Shown here: positions 36,327-44,975 of the stretch, piece by piece
Layout of the letters: each line of letters opens with the position of its first letter
Position numbering within the stretch: position 1 is the stretch's first letter
From: DATKMK01 sp035541895
GTDB taxonomy: Bacteria > Desulfobacterota > Binatia > HRBIN30 > JACQVA1
Assembly: GCA_035541895.1 (NCBI GenBank)
Contig: DATKMK010000021.1
Coordinates: 62,001 to 126,000 of the forward strand
DNA length: 64,000 bases
Direction: 5' to 3'
The notes under the pieces: model-generated
What the model was told of the DNA's origin: nothing
Seen by the model: the letters and a program-made list of their open reading frames with translations, nothing else
Databases searched by the model: none
Translations under genes and position numbers: made by a program

Positions 36327-38567
36327 TCACTGCGCCCGTTCGATCGTCACCGGAATCCCGTTCAGCACTGCGTTGCCCGAGAGCGGATCGAGTGCGAACT
36401 CGTCGGCGAGGCGGTTGCTGTTGACGCCGGCGTGGGCCGCGGCGATCTGGAGCGTGATGTCGGGTTCGTCGTGACCCCAGCCGTGCGGAATGCTGACGAC
36501 GCCGGGGAGAATGTCGTCGGTCACTTCCACCGGTACGTCGACCGTACCGGCGCGTGACTGCACGCGTGCATGAGCGCCATCGGTCAGGCCCAGGCGCTGC
36601 GCGTCCGACGAATGCATCTGCACGGTGCAGCGCGGCTTGCCCTTCACCAACACTTCGAGGTTGTGCATCCACGAGTTGTTCGACCGCAGATCACGCCGGC
36701 CGATCAACACCATGCCGTTCTCCGGACGGGTCAATGCCGACCGCAAGCGCGCGACGTCGGCGACCAACCCCTCGGGCGCTAACTCGATCTTGCCCGACGG
36801 CGTGCGCAGGACTTCGGGAATGCGCGGCTGCAACGCGCCGAAATCGATTCCGTGCGGATTCGCTTCGAGCTGGGCGAGCGTCAGCCCGTCGGGCTTGGCG
36901 CCGAAACCATCACCGTAGGGACCGGTGCGAACCATGAGATCGAGGATGCGCTCGGGACCACGGCGCGGCGCTAGCGCGTTGACGATGTCTTCCGGATTGC
37001 GGCCGTGGATCGGTGAGTGCGGCGACCCGACTTCGTGCTCGACGCGCTGGACGGCAACGAAGTCGTCGAGCGCCGCCAGGTCCGCGCTCGCACCCTGGCC
37101 GGTGACGATGCCTGAGAGTCGCAGCAGCGTGTGCCACTCGGGCTGTTGTCCGTCGGGAACGTCGAAGACCGGACGCGAGTATGTCGCAACGTTGCGGACC
37201 GCCAACTGGCGCAGCGCAACTGCATAGTGCGATTGCTCGAACGCCGACAGGCCCGGGAAGATCACGTCGGCATGGCGGCTGGTCTCGTTGAGGTAAATGT
37301 CGAGACTCACCATGAAGTCGAGCGTTTCCAGGGCACGGGCCAGCCGCGCGCCGTTCGGCGTACTGAGGACCGGGTTGCCGGCGATGGTGATCAGCGCGCG
37401 AATCTGTCCGGCGCCGGGCGTCTCGATTTCCTCCGCCAGACACGCGCAAGGGAACTCGCCGAACGCTTCGGGCGCGTTGCGCACGCGGCTGTGACGCCGC
37501 CCGAAGCGCACGCCCTTGCCGCGACCCGATGCCCCGCGCGTATTCGCTGCCGCCGCAGCGGCCATCGTGAACATCGCGCCGCCGGGTTGATCGAGGTGAC
37601 CGGTGAGCACGTTGATCACATCGACCAGCCAGCTCGCGAGCGTACCGAACTCTTGCGTGCAGGTGCCGATGCGCGCGTAGACTGCGGCGCGCTCCGCCTG
37701 CGCCAGTTCGCGCGCGATCCGCCGCGTCGTCGCGGCGTCGATACCGCAGCGTGATGCCACCGACTCGGGTGCAAACTCGCTCGCGAGCTTCTCGATCTCC
37801 GCCAGCCCCGCGACGTGCTCACTCAGCCCGCCGAGCTGTACGAGCTTCTCGGCGACCAGCGTATGCACAATGGCGAACAAGAAGTAGGCGTCGGCGCCGG
37901 GCCGGATGAAGTGATGCTCGCTCGCTTCTTGCGCCGTGCGGGTGCGCTTGGGATCGACGACGATCACGTTGCCGCCGCGCTTGCGGATCGCCCGCAAGCG
38001 ACCGGGCACGTCGGGACAGGTCATCAGGCTGCCATTGGAAACGAACGGATTCGCGCCCAGCATGAGCAAGTAGTCGGTGCGATCGAGATCGGGGATCGGA
38101 ATGGTCAACGCGGTGCCGAACATCAGGCCGGCCGACACCTGTTTCGGCATCTGGTCGACCGTGCTCGCCGAGTAGATGTTCTTGGTGCCCAACGCGCGCA
38201 GCAACACTTGCGCGTACATGCCGAGCGCCATGCTGTGGGCACTGGGATTGCCGAGGTAGACCGCGACCGCGTCGCGCCCGTGCGCTTGCAGGATCGGCAT
38301 CAGCCGCTGCTCGACCTCCGCGAACGCTTCGTCCCACGTCGCGGGCTGCAACGTTCCGTTGCGCCGCACCAGCGGCGTACGCAGGCGATCGGGATCGGCG
38401 TCGAGTTCCTTCAACGCGTAGGCCTTCGGGCAGATGAAGCCTTGGCTGAAGACGTCGGCGGTGTTGCCGCGGATGCCGATGACTTCGCGGCCGCGCGTAC
38501 GGATCTCCAACCCGCAGGTCGCTTCGCATAAGGGACAGGCGTGATAGCTGATGCGTTCGCTGCTCAT
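36327..38567 (-). CDS. Molybdopterin-dependent oxidoreductase (DMSO-reductase family)
   Basis: 746 residues from the ATG at 38567; a GTG nine codons upstream is possible. An N-terminal 4Fe-4S site is formed by CPLCEATCGLEI and FICPK. The Molybdopterin domain follows (about 55-470), and the C-terminal molydopterin dinucleotide-binding domain (about 620-740) contains MHSSDAQRLGL and the HGWGHDEPD segment. No twin-arginine signal is seen, so it acts in the cytoplasm. The class covers formate dehydrogenases, nitrate reductases and many catabolic hydroxylases or dehydrogenases. The substrate cannot be decided and no electron-transfer subunits are adjacent. A 66-residue helical protein precedes it by 50 bases on the same strand. 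Confidence 0.88.
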   Translation of the reverse strand: MSSERISYHACPLCEATCGLEIRTRGREVIGIRGNTADVFSQGFICPKAYALKELDADPDRLRTPLVRRNGTLQPATWDEAFAEVEQRLMPILQAHGRDAVAVYLGNPSAHSMALGMYAQVLLRALGTKNIYSASTVDQMPKQVSAGLMFGTALTIPIPDLDRTDYLLMLGANPFVSNGSLMTCPDVPGRLRAIRKRGGNVIVVDPKRTRTAQEASEHHFIRPGADAYFLFAIVHTLVAEKLVQLGGLSEHVAGLAEIEKLASEFAPESVASRCGIDAATTRRIARELAQAERAAVYARIGTCTQEFGTLASWLVDVINVLTGHLDQPGGAMFTMAAAAAANTRGASGRGKGVRFGRRHSRVRNAPEAFGEFPCACLAEEIETPGAGQIRALITIAGNPVLSTPNGARLARALETLDFMVSLDIYLNETSRHADVIFPGLSAFEQSHYAVALRQLAVRNVATYSRPVFDVPDGQQPEWHTLLRLSGIVTGQGASADLAALDDFVAVQRVEHEVGSPHSPIHGRNPEDIVNALAPRRGPERILDLMVRTGPYGDGFGAKPDGLTLAQLEANPHGIDFGALQPRIPEVLRTPSGKIELAPEGLVADVARLRSALTRPENGMVLIGRRDLRSNNSWMHNLEVLVKGKPRCTVQMHSSDAQRLGLTDGAHARVQSRAGTVDVPVEVTDDILPGVVSIPHGWGHDEPDITLQIAAAHAGVNSNRLADEFALDPLSGNAVLNGIPVTIERAQ

Positions 38568-38617
38568 GGTGCCCACTCTTTCGCTCACCGCCACGGCTGA
38601 GGCAAGTGCCGCTGTCG

Positions 38618-38818
38618 CTACGATTCGAGCACCGCGGCGTTGGCTTCTTCCCGCTCGGCGGCAGCCAGCAACGCCGCCTTGCGCTCGGGATCGGCTTCAT
38701 TCTCCGCCCACGCCCGGTAGAGGGCGGCGCCGGCGCGTTCGAGCAGCGCCAGCAGCGCCTCCTGATCCTTCTGCGACTTGCCGACGAATTGTTTCTGCAA
38801 CAGGGCAACCGGATCCAT
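38618..38818 (-). CDS. 66-residue helical protein upstream of the Mo enzyme
   Basis: ATG at 38818, preceded by AGGAGG with a 6-base spacer. The protein is almost wholly alpha-helical and Ala/Glu/Leu-rich with no Cys, no signal and no membrane segment (for example KDQEALLALLERAGAALYRA). It is 50 bases upstream of the molybdopterin oxidoreductase and on the same strand, so a role as a small accessory factor or unknown subunit is plausible but not shown. The ribosome-binding site and coherent composition support a real gene; I know no family. Confidence 0.65.
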   Translation of the reverse strand: MDPVALLQKQFVGKSQKDQEALLALLERAGAALYRAWAENEADPERKAALLAAAEREEANAAVLES

Positions 38819-38932
38819 TACGCGCCTCCTGGTCTCATCGCGGCGACGGTCGGTTCATTCGGCTGAGACGAGCCGTTGCTGCCACAGCCGAACGGCCGAC
38901 GTCAACTCGCGAGGGTGGCTGGTCGCAAACCG

Positions 38933-39265
38933 TCAGCCGCGCGCCGCTGCGGTTACGACTCGCGCGCGGACGACCTTCTCGCTGCCGGCGCGTCGAAACA
39001 GATACAGCAGTGGCCCCACGCTCCCCAAGACCACCGTCAGGATCACGTACGGGATCGACGACACGCCGCGCTCGCGCGCATCGCGAACCATCCAGATCGT
39101 CACCAGACTGAGGGCGATGACGAGATCGACCAGCGCGGCGGCGGTGGCGGCATTGGCCGTCACCAACTCGAGGAAGCCGACGTAGCCGTACTGGTAGACG
39201 ACGTACGCGTTCAACGCCAGAAAGTCCGCTAGAACCACACCGATTCCGATCTGCTTTGCGTTCAT
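38933..39265 (-). CDS. DUF2834-type small membrane protein
   Basis: 110 residues with AAAGGAG six bases ahead of the ATG. Three hydrophobic segments (about 8-28, 38-58 and 72-92) are joined by short loops, with Arg-rich ends. The arrangement, with a TIWMVRDARERG loop before the last helix and LYLFRR after it, resembles DUF2834, whose function is unknown. It is divergent from the NtrB-like kinase gene across 258 bases. That spacing would allow a regulated promoter, but none is evident. Confidence 0.7.
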   Translation of the reverse strand: MNAKQIGIGVVLADFLALNAYVVYQYGYVGFLELVTANAATAAALVDLVIALSLVTIWMVRDARERGVSSIPYVILTVVLGSVGPLLYLFRRAGSEKVVRARVVTAAARG

Positions 39266-39523
39266 GCTGCGCTCCTTTCATTGCGGCCGAGTTCGGCGCG
39301 CGGTTCAATTTGAGCGAAGGGTTGTTCAATCGCCGTGCCGGGTGGGCAGAACAAATGGCTGGCGAGGGTCGGGGGTCGATCGTGCGGTCGGGTGTAGTGC
39401 GGCGGCAACACGGCGTTGCGCGCTCGCAACGTTCGCTGGCGCGGCGTGGTTGCGCGGCTGACTTGCGTTCGCAACGTCGGGTGCGAAAGAATGCGGCACT
39501 GGAGTTGCTCCGGGCGTCGCATA

Positions 39524-40507
39524 ATGGACAAGTCAGAGCAAGCGATCCTCGATCGCAACCGGCACTGGCGCTGGTGGGGAGCGGCGGCCGGGCTCGCGAC
39601 CGGGCTCTTCGATGCCGCATTCCTTGCGCGGTTGGGCGTCGGCTTCGCGATCAATGGCCGCGATGCGACGCTCGTGGTTGGCGGATATTTCGGTCTGACG
39701 TTTGCGCTGCTGGGCTACCTGGTTGGTCTGTTGGCGGCGAGCCGACGGCGGGATCGCCGCGCCGCGGCGACGATTCAATCGCAAACCGAAGAGCTAAACG
39801 CCGCTCGCGTACGGCTCGCGCACAGTGAGAAACTGGCCGCTCTCGGTCAACTCGCCGCCGCCATCGCGCACGAGGTGCGCAATCCGTTGGCGGTGATCCG
39901 TTCGGCGGCGCAGGGACTCGGCGAGTCGGCGATCGCGGCCGACGAGGAGAGCCGGCGCGCCTGTGCGTTCATCACCACCGAGGTCGATCGACTCAACAAC
40001 GTGATCACCTCGCTGCTCGCCTTCGCCCGGCCGCCGCAACTGCATCCGCGCGCCGTCGGTGTCGCCGAGTTGCTCGATCGCGCGCTGTTGTTGGCCCACG
40101 AGGACCTTGCGGCCAAGCAGATTCACGTGGCGCGCGCCGACCGCCTCGATGTGCCGGCAGTGCACGCCGATCCGGACCTGCTGAGTCAGGTGTTGCTGGG
40201 ATTGTTGGCCAACGCCAGCGCGGCGGTACCGATCGGCGGCGAGGTGGCGCTCCGCGCCCAGGCAGTCGATGGCGCGGTGGCCATCGAGGTCGCCGACTCG
40301 GGTCCGGGCGTGCCTCCCGATTTGCGCGAGCAGATCTTCCAGCCGTTCTTCACCACGCGCCGCAGCGGCACGGGCCTCGGTCTGGCGATCGCGCGCCAGA
40401 TCATCGATGCGCACGGCGGCCGCATCGAAGTCGGTGAGCGTGCCGGCGGCGGCGCCAGGTTCACCATCTCGCTTCCGATCGCGACCGGGACGGCGCTGGC
40501 GGCATGA
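39524..40507 (+). CDS. NtrB-type sensor histidine kinase
   Basis: 327 residues from the ATG at 39524; the frame is open further upstream but reads as non-coding. Two membrane helices (about 17-45 and 50-75) are followed by a coiled linker and HisKA with the phospho-His in AIAHEVRNPLAVI (about 113). The ATPase domain has DSGPGVPP, FTTRRSGTGLGLAI and an N-box in LLANASAAV. There is no sizeable periplasmic sensor, so it probably senses membrane or internal signals. The sigma-54 activator gene follows after 91 bases and is the likely partner. Confidence 0.9.
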   Translation: MDKSEQAILDRNRHWRWWGAAAGLATGLFDAAFLARLGVGFAINGRDATLVVGGYFGLTFALLGYLVGLLAASRRRDRRAAATIQSQTEELNAARVRLAHSEKLAALGQLAAAIAHEVRNPLAVIRSAAQGLGESAIAADEESRRACAFITTEVDRLNNVITSLLAFARPPQLHPRAVGVAELLDRALLLAHEDLAAKQIHVARADRLDVPAVHADPDLLSQVLLGLLANASAAVPIGGEVALRAQAVDGAVAIEVADSGPGVPPDLREQIFQPFFTTRRSGTGLGLAIARQIIDAHGGRIEVGERAGGGARFTISLPIATGTALAA

Positions 40508-40517
40508 AACCGAAGAA

Positions 40518-40584
40518 GGGCGCACAGCCGTGCGCGCCTACAACGCGACGCCGAACATTTGTGGGGGCGCACGGCTGTGCGCCC
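40518..40584. repeat. Nested inverted repeat between kinase and regulator genes
   Basis: The 18-base arm at 40518-40535 is exactly repeated in inverted form at 40567-40584 (18 of 18). Each arm is also a small hairpin on its own (GCGCAC around a 4-base loop, then GTGCGC). The DNA can therefore form one long stem or two separate ones. The element resembles mobile REP-like palindromes and fills most of the 91-base gap. It may also act as an attenuator or mRNA stabiliser between the two genes. Confidence 0.7.
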
Positions 40585-40598
40585 ATTCCGATGGACCA

Positions 40599-41942
40599 AT
40601 GAAACCCCGCGTCCTCATCGTCGACGACGAAGCGCGCATGGCCGACGTGGTGGCGATGGCGTTGGGTCGCGCCGGCTACGAGTGCGAGACCTGCAGCAGC
40701 GGCGCCGCAGCGTTGACGGCGCTCGACGCGCGCGCCGCCGACGTCGTGGTCACCGACTGGAAGATGCCGCAGATGGACGGCATCGAGTTGCTCCGTCAAC
40801 TGCGCGCCCGCCCGCCGGGCTTGCCGGTGATTTTGATCACCGCTCACGGCAGCGTGCCGGCCGCGGTCGCCGCGATGCGCGAGGGCGCATTCGACTATGT
40901 GACGAAGCCGTTCGACAACGACGAACTGCGCGCCGTGGTTGCGCGCGCGATCGAGTTGACACGGCTCGAACGCGAGAACCGCTATCTGCGCCAAGAGGTC
41001 GCCAGCCGCTATCAACCGGACGCGATCGTCGCGGAGAGCGCGCGCAGCAACGACGTGCTCGACCTCGTGCGGCGCGTGGCGCCGAGTCGATCGACGGTGC
41101 TGATTCAAGGCGAGAGCGGCACCGGCAAGGAACTCATCGCTCGGCTGTTGCACTACTGGAGCGATCGCGTCGGCCGCCCGTTTGTGGCGGTGAACTGCAA
41201 GGCGTTCGCCGAGGGCGTGCTCGAGAGCGAGCTGTTCGGTCATGAGAAAGGCGCGTTCACCGGCGCTACGGCGGCGCGCGTCGGCTGCTTCGAGCGCGCC
41301 ACCGGCGGCACGTTGTTCCTCGATGAAATCGGCGAGACCACGCCCGATTTCCAGGCGAAGCTGCTACGCGTCCTGCAAGACGGCGAGGTGTTGCCGGTCG
41401 GCGGCATGCGGCCGCGCGCAATCGATGTCCGCGTGGTCTCCGCCACCAATCGTGTTTTGCGCGACGAGATTCGTGCCGGCCGCTTTCGCGAAGATCTCTA
41501 CTTTCGCCTCAACGTGATTCCGATTCAGCTCGCCCCGCTGCGGGAGCGCCGTGAGGATATTCTGCCGCTGGCGCACCACTTCCTCGATCGCCACGCCGGC
41601 GAAGCCGGACGGCGGCTGGCGTTCACCGCCGAGTCCGAGAAGGTTCTGCTGGAGCACGCGTGGCCGGGAAACGTGCGCGAGTTGGAAAACGCGGTTGAAC
41701 GCGCCGTCGTGCTGGCGCGCGGCGAACTCGTCACGCCCGAGGATCTGCTGCTCGAACAGCGCGATGACGCCGGCGCGATGGTCGCCGCCGACGGCACGTT
41801 GCAAGACGCCCTCGATCAGGCCGCTGCCGCGCGCATCCGTGCGGCCCTCGATGCCGCGCACGGCCAGCGCAACGAGGCGGCACGCACCTTGGGCATCGAG
41901 CGGACCACGCTGTATCGGATGATGAAGCGGCTCGGGTTGTAA
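40599..41942 (+). CDS. Sigma-54-dependent response regulator (NtrC family)
   Basis: 447 residues from the ATG at 40599. The receiver domain (about 1-120) has VDDE, the phospho-Asp in VVVTDWKMPQMDG and the Lys in YVTKPFD. The AAA+ domain (about 140-370) shows Walker A GESGTGKE and the sigma-54-contacting GAFTGA loop (HEKGAFTGATAAR). Walker B is FLDEIGE. A Fis-type helix-turn-helix closes it (RNEAARTLGIERTTLYRMM). It activates sigma-54 promoters after phosphorylation, presumably by the NtrB-like kinase upstream. No clear -24/-12 site was found nearby, so the target is unknown. Confidence 0.94.
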   Translation: MKPRVLIVDDEARMADVVAMALGRAGYECETCSSGAAALTALDARAADVVVTDWKMPQMDGIELLRQLRARPPGLPVILITAHGSVPAAVAAMREGAFDYVTKPFDNDELRAVVARAIELTRLERENRYLRQEVASRYQPDAIVAESARSNDVLDLVRRVAPSRSTVLIQGESGTGKELIARLLHYWSDRVGRPFVAVNCKAFAEGVLESELFGHEKGAFTGATAARVGCFERATGGTLFLDEIGETTPDFQAKLLRVLQDGEVLPVGGMRPRAIDVRVVSATNRVLRDEIRAGRFREDLYFRLNVIPIQLAPLRERREDILPLAHHFLDRHAGEAGRRLAFTAESEKVLLEHAWPGNVRELENAVERAVVLARGELVTPEDLLLEQRDDAGAMVAADGTLQDALDQAAAARIRAALDAAHGQRNEAARTLGIERTTLYRMMKRLGL

Positions 41943-41961
41943 CGCCGACGGAGCGGTCCGA

Positions 41962-42837
41962 ATGACGACCCAGTCAGAAGTCACCAACCAATTCAGCACC
42001 GCCCGATTTGTCGACTTCGGCCGCGCGCGGGTGTGCTACCGCAAGACCGGCGCCGGTCCCGCTCTTGTGCTCTTGCACGGATTCCCGCTCTCCGGCCTGA
42101 CCTGGCGAAAGATCGTGGCGGAACTCTCGCGGCGATTCACCTGCTACGCGCTCGACTTGATCGGGCTCGGAGATTCGACCTCGCCAGACCGGAGGGATTT
42201 CTCGTCGCCCGGCCAAGCGGCGGCGTTCCAACACGCACTGTCGGCGCTCGGCGTCTCATCCTACGCGTTGATCGGAAACGACACCGGCGGCTGGATTGCG
42301 CGCGAGCTGGCGCTGCTCGACCCTACACGAGTCACGCACCTGCTGCTGACCAACACCGAAATTCCCGGTCATCGCCCGCCCTGGATTCCGCTCTACCAGC
42401 GACTGGTGCGCTTGCCGGGGAGCAGCCTGGTGATGCGACGCATGCTGATCTCGCGTAGTCTCCGGCACTCGCCAATGGGATTCGGAGGATGCTTCGACAA
42501 TCTCGACCTGATCGACGGTGAGTTCGCCGATCTGTTTCTTGCCCCGCTCATCGCTTCGTCCGACCGGCTCGCATCGGTGTTCCGTTTTCTGATGGAGATG
42601 AAGTTCGAGCGACTCGATGAGTTCAAGTCTCTGCACGGCAAGCTGACCATGCCGGTTGGATTCGTGTGGGGCGCGGCTGATCCGACTTTTCCCGAACCAC
42701 GTGCCCGCGCCATGACCTCGCAGTTTCCCAACGTCGTCGGATTCTGGACGATCCCGAGGGCCAAGCTTTTCCTCCAAGAGGAGCACCCGGACGCGCTCGC
42801 GAAATTGGTCGCGGAGTTTCTGACCGGCGGCACGTAG
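41962..42837 (+). CDS. Alpha/beta hydrolase resembling haloalkane dehalogenase/epoxide hydrolase
   Basis: 291 residues. The oxyanion segment LLHGFPLSGLTW and the nucleophile elbow IGNDTGGW, with Asp as nucleophile, place it with epoxide hydrolases and dehalogenases rather than Ser esterases. A cap domain follows (about 140-215). The C-terminal motif that normally reads G-H-F-x-Q-E-x-x-P is here AKLFLQEEHPD. The base His is Leu and the preceding Gly is Lys. A single base change (CAC/CAT to CTT) would explain it. It is therefore probably not a normal hydrolase, or a remote His replaces it. It is 19 bases downstream of the sigma-54 regulator, on the same strand. Confidence 0.8.
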   Translation: MTTQSEVTNQFSTARFVDFGRARVCYRKTGAGPALVLLHGFPLSGLTWRKIVAELSRRFTCYALDLIGLGDSTSPDRRDFSSPGQAAAFQHALSALGVSSYALIGNDTGGWIARELALLDPTRVTHLLLTNTEIPGHRPPWIPLYQRLVRLPGSSLVMRRMLISRSLRHSPMGFGGCFDNLDLIDGEFADLFLAPLIASSDRLASVFRFLMEMKFERLDEFKSLHGKLTMPVGFVWGAADPTFPEPRARAMTSQFPNVVGFWTIPRAKLFLQEEHPDALAKLVAEFLTGGT

Positions 42838-42881
42838 AGCCAAAGATCGCCTCCGTGCGACTGGCTGCCATTGATGAAGGC

Positions 42882-43562
42882 CTACGCGTTCGCCGCCACC
42901 ACGCCCTCAAGACGCAGCAGCTTCTTCTTGATCGCCACGCCGCCGGTGTAGCCGCCGAGCTTGCCACCGGCGGCAAGCACGCGGTGGCACGGGATGACGA
43001 TCGGCATCGGATTGTGTCCGAGCGCTTGGCCCACCGCGCGGCTGCCGCGCGGTTGACCGATCATGTGCGCGATGTCGCCATACGACGCCACCTGGCCGGC
43101 GGGAACTTCGGCGGTTGCTTCCAGCACGCGGCGTTGAAACGGCGTGACCAACCGCCAATCTGTGGGGACGTTGAAGCTGCGTCGCCTCCCCGCGAAATAG
43201 TCGGCCAACTGATGCACCACGGCCTTGGTCTTCGCCGGCGCCTTCACCGGCGCAACACCCAGGCGTTCGCGCAGTTCTGCCGCGAACGAGGTCTCGCTGC
43301 GGCGGAACGACACGCGCACCAGCCCCGCATCGGTGGTCGCGACCAGCACGCGTCCGATCGGCGTCTGCAGCGAATCGTAGTACGCCGCCGGGCGCGGTGT
43401 CGCGGTGACATCTCCGTACAATTGCTTCAAGCCCGACAGCGTCCGCCGGTACTCAGCGAGCCCGCGCCGGCCAACGTCCGTCGCGAGCCACCGGCGGACC
43501 GGCGGCGACGGCGATGCATCGTCGAGCAACATCGCAATCAGCTCATCCTCTCGGGTTTTCAT
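42882..43562 (-). CDS. Methylated-DNA-protein-cysteine methyltransferase with N-terminal extension
   Basis: 226 residues. The C-terminal MGMT domain has the acceptor Cys in MPIVIPCHRVLA, the helix-turn-helix region with GQPRGSRAVG, and the usual GGYTGG tail. It repairs O6-alkylguanine by a one-use transfer to Cys. A ribonuclease-like N-terminal domain (about 60-120) is normal. A further ~50 residues at the start (KTREDELIAMLLDDAS and following) resemble the short helical start of anti-sigma factors but lack Cys/His zinc ligands. Its ATG overlaps the ECF sigma stop by 4 bases (43559-43562). Co-translation with a sigma factor suggests damage-responsive control. Confidence 0.88.
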   Translation of the reverse strand: MKTREDELIAMLLDDASPSPPVRRWLATDVGRRGLAEYRRTLSGLKQLYGDVTATPRPAAYYDSLQTPIGRVLVATTDAGLVRVSFRRSETSFAAELRERLGVAPVKAPAKTKAVVHQLADYFAGRRRSFNVPTDWRLVTPFQRRVLEATAEVPAGQVASYGDIAHMIGQPRGSRAVGQALGHNPMPIVIPCHRVLAAGGKLGGYTGGVAIKKKLLRLEGVVAANA

Positions 43563-44047
43563 TGTTCGCCTCCGAGCGCGGCGCGCAGCTTCTTGAGCGC
43601 CTGATAGACGTTGGCGCGCGCGGTGCCTTCGTTGCCGCCCACACTCGCAGCAATCTCCGCATAGCTCATGTCGTGGAACTGCCGCAGCATCAACGCGGCA
43701 CGCTGCCGCGCCGGCAATGCCGTCACCGCGCGGCGGAGCGCGCGCAGTTCATCGCGTGGCTCACCGGCGTCCACGGCCGATAGCGTGTCGAGGTCGACGT
43801 GGACATCGCGTGCGGCCAATCGCGCGCGCTGTCGCTTGGCGTTCAGTGCGTTGTTGGTGGCTATGCGGTAGAGCCAGGCGCGCGAGTTCGAGCCCGGCGC
43901 CAGCCGAACGAACGCCGGTTGCGCGCGCAGAAACACGTCCTGACAGGCGTCTTGCGCGTCCGCTTCATTGCCCAACAACCGCACCAGGTAGCGCAGGATC
44001 TCCGGGCGATGCCGTTCGGCGAATTCGGCGAATGACATCGGACTCAT
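43559..44047 (-). CDS. ECF sigma factor (sigma-70 family)
   Basis: 162 residues from the ATG at 44047 (ATG 44038 also in frame). It has only sigma regions 2 and 4: region 2 includes ADAQDACQDVFLRA and SNSRAWLYRIATNNA, and region 4 contains LPARQRAALMLRQFHDMSYAEIA with the helix-turn-helix. This is the extracytoplasmic-function group. The next gene, coupled by a 4-base overlap, is an alkyl-DNA repair protein instead of a usual anti-sigma factor. No autoregulatory promoter could be recognised in the 114 bases upstream. Confidence 0.9.
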   Translation of the reverse strand: MSPMSFAEFAERHRPEILRYLVRLLGNEADAQDACQDVFLRAQPAFVRLAPGSNSRAWLYRIATNNALNAKRQRARLAARDVHVDLDTLSAVDAGEPRDELRALRRAVTALPARQRAALMLRQFHDMSYAEIAASVGGNEGTARANVYQALKKLRAALGGEQ

Positions 44048-44161
44048 CTCGCTTCGTGTAACACCGCGCGCGTCGGAACGTGAAATCTCCGCGGATGTCG
44101 TCGCGCCATTTCACATGAAGTCCGACTGCGGTGTTGCAGGGGTCAACAGGAGGGATTGCGA

Positions 44162-44887
44162 ATGAGTACATACGTTCTGGTTCACGGCTCGTGGCACGCG
44201 GCGTCGTGTTGGTACAAGATCGTACCACGTCTCGAACAAACCGGTCACACCGCGGTGGCGATCGATCTACCGGGTCATGGACGAGATGGCACGCCGTTGG
44301 GAGCCGTCTCGATGGCGGACTATGTTGCCGCGATCGGGCGCGTGCTCGATGCGGCGGATGAGCCGGTCGTCTTGGTCGCGCACAGCCGAGGCGGCATCGC
44401 CATCACGCAAGCGGCGGAAGATCGTCCCGAGAAGATTCGGACACTCGTCTACCTCGCCGCTTTCTTGGTGCCGAACGGCGAGACCATCCTGCCGCTCGCG
44501 TTCGCCGACGGCGATTCGCTCATCATGTCGAACCTCGAGGTCAATCAAGAGGCGGGCTGGGACATACTGCGGCCGGAGGCGTTCAGGCCGGCGCTCTATG
44601 CCGATTGCTGCGATGATGACGTCGCGCTCGCCCGTACCCTCCTGGCTCCCGAGCCGCTCGGTCCCACCAACACGCCGATGCGCACGACCGACGAGCGCTT
44701 CGGAGGCATTCCGCGTGTGTACATCGAACTGTTGCAGGACCGTGCGGTATCACCCGGGCTGCAGCGGGCGATGTACACCGCGCTGCCGTGTCGCGACGTG
44801 TTGTCGATCGACGCGAGTCACTCCGCCTCTTTCTCTCGACCGGATGAACTGACCGCCGCGGTGCGCGTTGCCGGCGGCGATCGTTGA
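44162..44887 (+). CDS. Alpha/beta hydrolase (SABP2/esterase-like)
   Basis: 241 residues from the ATG at 44162, with AGGAGGG seven bases ahead; a TTG two codons upstream is less likely. The oxyanion segment VLVHGSWHAA starts the chain, and the nucleophile elbow is VAHSRGGI with Ser. The terminal SIDASHSASFSRPDEL places the catalytic His, as in plant-like methyl-salicylate esterases and hydroxynitrile-lyase relatives. The Asp lies in the preceding loops. It is likely a small-ester hydrolase of the cytosol; substrate unknown. It stands divergent from the ECF sigma gene. Confidence 0.85.
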   Translation: MSTYVLVHGSWHAASCWYKIVPRLEQTGHTAVAIDLPGHGRDGTPLGAVSMADYVAAIGRVLDAADEPVVLVAHSRGGIAITQAAEDRPEKIRTLVYLAAFLVPNGETILPLAFADGDSLIMSNLEVNQEAGWDILRPEAFRPALYADCCDDDVALARTLLAPEPLGPTNTPMRTTDERFGGIPRVYIELLQDRAVSPGLQRAMYTALPCRDVLSIDASHSASFSRPDELTAAVRVAGGDR

Positions 44888-44975
44888 AGAGATCGGCGTC
44901 GACGGATACAGCCATGGCAGAATCCTTTGGGTTACCGTCATTGCAGCCAGATCACGGATAAGCCATGTTGCAAGC

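Noticed and set aside
36160..36672. Minus-strand frame past the stop of the Mo enzyme
   Set aside because: A different-frame shadow of the enzyme's 3' end with low-complexity Arg-rich product.
39432..39452. Sigma-54-like site TGGCGC...TTGCG ahead of the NtrB-type kinase
   Set aside because: The GG and GC pairs are 14 bases apart rather than 12, so it does not fit a -24/-12 promoter.
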